From Micavibrio sp. (GTDB taxonomy: Bacteria; Pseudomonadota; Alphaproteobacteria; Micavibrionales; Micavibrionaceae), in NCBI GenBank assembly GCA_019634145.1, contig JAHQVU010000086.1:1-44646 (forward strand): 44,646 nucleotides of DNA. Direction: 5' to 3'. The notes below the pieces were generated by a model, which made no database searches, was not told the DNA's origin, and worked only from the letters and a program-made list of their open reading frames with translations. The position numbers and the translations under genes were made by a program. Positions 43,608 to 44,646 of this stretch are shown piece after piece; positions within the stretch are counted from its first letter, which is position 1, and each line of letters opens with the position of its first letter.

Positions 43608-44249
43608 ATGACTGATTTGAACCGCCGCGGCCTGATGTATGTATTGTCCTCACCCTCTGGTGCAGGCAAAACTACAATTACGAAAGCACTCTTAAAAAAT
43701 AACGACAACCTACAAATTTCCATATCCGCGACAACACGCCCCAGACGTGCAGGAGAGGTACATGGACAAGATTATTTCTTTGTAGACCATAATGCGTTTC
43801 GCGATATGGTTGATAATGGCGAAATGCTCGAACATGCAAAAGTTTTTGACAATTATTATGGGACGCCGCGTGCGCCGGTTGAAAAAGCATTGGCCGAAGG
43901 CAAAGATATTATCTTCGATATTGATTGGCAGGGTACGCAACAGCTCTTCGAGCTCGCCGCCGAAGACCTTGTACGCGTCTTTATTCTACCGCCCTCGCGC
44001 GCTGCACTTGAAAAGCGTCTGCGCGAGCGTTCGCGCACAACATTGGAAAGTGAAGAACAGATCCGTGGGCGCATGGACAAGGCTGCTGATGAAATGTCCC
44101 ATTACACCGAATATGACTACATCATTATCAACTCAGATATAGAAGCAGCCATCACGCAGGCACAGACAATCTTGAGTGCTGAGCGCTTTAAACGCCGCAG
44201 ACTGAACGGTCTATCTGATTTCGTAAGGGGTTTGAAAGAGGGGTTATAA
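43608..44249 (+). CDS. gmk: Guanylate kinase Gmk
   Basis: Gmk phosphorylates GMP to GDP. The P-loop SSPSGAGKTTI lies at about residues 14-24 of the protein, followed by the GMP-binding segment SATTRPRRAGEVHGQDY and the lid region with RLRERSRTT. I start it at the ATG at 43608 (MTDLNRRG); three codons upstream from a TTG have no support. The protein is then 213 residues, normal for the family. Its stop overlaps the convergent rsmA end by six bases. Confidence 0.95.
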   Translation: MTDLNRRGLMYVLSSPSGAGKTTITKALLKNNDNLQISISATTRPRRAGEVHGQDYFFVDHNAFRDMVDNGEMLEHAKVFDNYYGTPRAPVEKALAEGKDIIFDIDWQGTQQLFELAAEDLVRVFILPPSRAALEKRLRERSRTTLESEEQIRGRMDKAADEMSHYTEYDYIIINSDIEAAITQAQTILSAERFKRRRLNGLSDFVRGLKEGL

Positions 44250-44646
44250 TCCCTTCTCACTTTCCAGCGCGATACGTATATATGTTTCCGCATCAAGGTT
44301 TTCCGCGCGCAGCGTCGGATCAATTTCCAACCGCTCTATAACGCCCATATAATCCGCCATAGAGCTTCTGATCATCTTACGCCTTTGTCCAAATGCCGCG
44401 GCCGTTACACGCTCCAGCGCACTAAAAGAGGGCCGTTCACCCACATGTTCCTTCGGTATAAAATGCACAATACTGGATTTGACCTTTGGCGGTGGCGTAA
44501 ATGCATTGGGCGGCAAATCAAAAGCTTTTTTGACACCACACAACCATTGGCATAAAACCGCCAAGCGCCCATAAGCCTTATCGCCTGCCTTGGCAACGAT
44601 CCGCTCAGCGACCTCTTTTTGAAACATAAGGGTCATTGAACTATAA
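44244..44646 (-). CDS. rsmA: 16S rRNA dimethyladenosine transferase RsmA (KsgA), 3' part
   Basis: RsmA dimethylates two adenines near the 3' end of 16S rRNA. Only the C-terminal part is in the window: the frame is open to the right edge, beginning YSSMTLMFQKEVAERIVA, which is the middle of the family protein just after the methyltransferase motif. FTPPPKVKSSIVHFIP and FGQRRKMIRSS are the family C-terminal signatures. The gene continues beyond the window. It converges on gmk. Confidence 0.93.
   Translation of the reverse strand, partial: YSSMTLMFQKEVAERIVAKAGDKAYGRLAVLCQWLCGVKKAFDLPPNAFTPPPKVKSSIVHFIPKEHVGERPSFSALERVTAAAFGQRRKMIRSSMADYMGVIERLEIDPTLRAENLDAETYIRIALESEKGL

Overview
The window looks like chromosomal DNA of an alphaproteobacterium of moderate to low GC. 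This rests on several conserved blocks: an acidic CxxC/CxxC protein of the TIGR02300 (FYDLN) type, a thiolase plus FadN-type beta-oxidation pair, a fabD-fabG-acpP-fabF-mltG order, a hisB...hisH-hisA-hisF-hisE block, and gmk facing rsmA. The lineage cannot be fixed further from sequence alone. A Micavibrio-like or Rhodospirillales-like member is only a guess. No rRNA, tRNA or CRISPR array was found.

Layout. Positions 1-5000 hold a periplasmic DUF3108 protein and amino-sugar synthesis (glmU, a 64-residue exported peptide, glmS), then an acetyltransferase. Positions 5200-7000 hold an orphan receiver protein, prmA and the acidic CxxC protein. Positions 7100-11600 hold a fatty-acid oxidation operon (thiolase, fadN) with a lone Mrr-type restriction endonuclease wedged between the two genes with no spacer. 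Positions 11600-18100 (minus strand) hold a hybrid sensor kinase and a three-gene surface-glycan module (GT4 glycosyltransferase, SDR epimerase, asparagine synthase). Positions 18100-27500 carry the type II fatty-acid synthesis genes on the minus strand in the usual order. They are split by plus-strand orphan genes, an inositol-monophosphatase-family enzyme, a HAD hydrolase and an OmpR-type regulator.

Positions 27700-33000 carry yifB (comM), several orphan proteins, a HIT protein and panD. They also hold a secreted-protein gene broken by a 5'-truncated IS630-family element: the signal peptide lies on one side of the element and the C-terminal half on the other. Positions 33000-39000 hold histidine biosynthesis. 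hisE, hisF, hisA, an acetyltransferase, hisH and hisB are on the minus strand, with an oppositely oriented hisD-greB pair set between hisH and hisB. Positions 39100-43300 are accessory: a lipoprotein fused to a trypsin-like protease, an orphan coiled-coil protein, a small exported protein with a decayed paralogue that keeps the same upstream sequence, and an ArsR-type regulator. The right edge has gmk and the 3' part of rsmA.

Conserved housekeeping genes make up most of the window. The novelty lies in the insertions between them: the broken secreted gene, the duplicated exported-protein cassette, the lone Mrr, several lineage-restricted proteins with good ribosome binding sites, a probable frameshifted small gene after mltG, and several well-formed inverted repeats around fabD.
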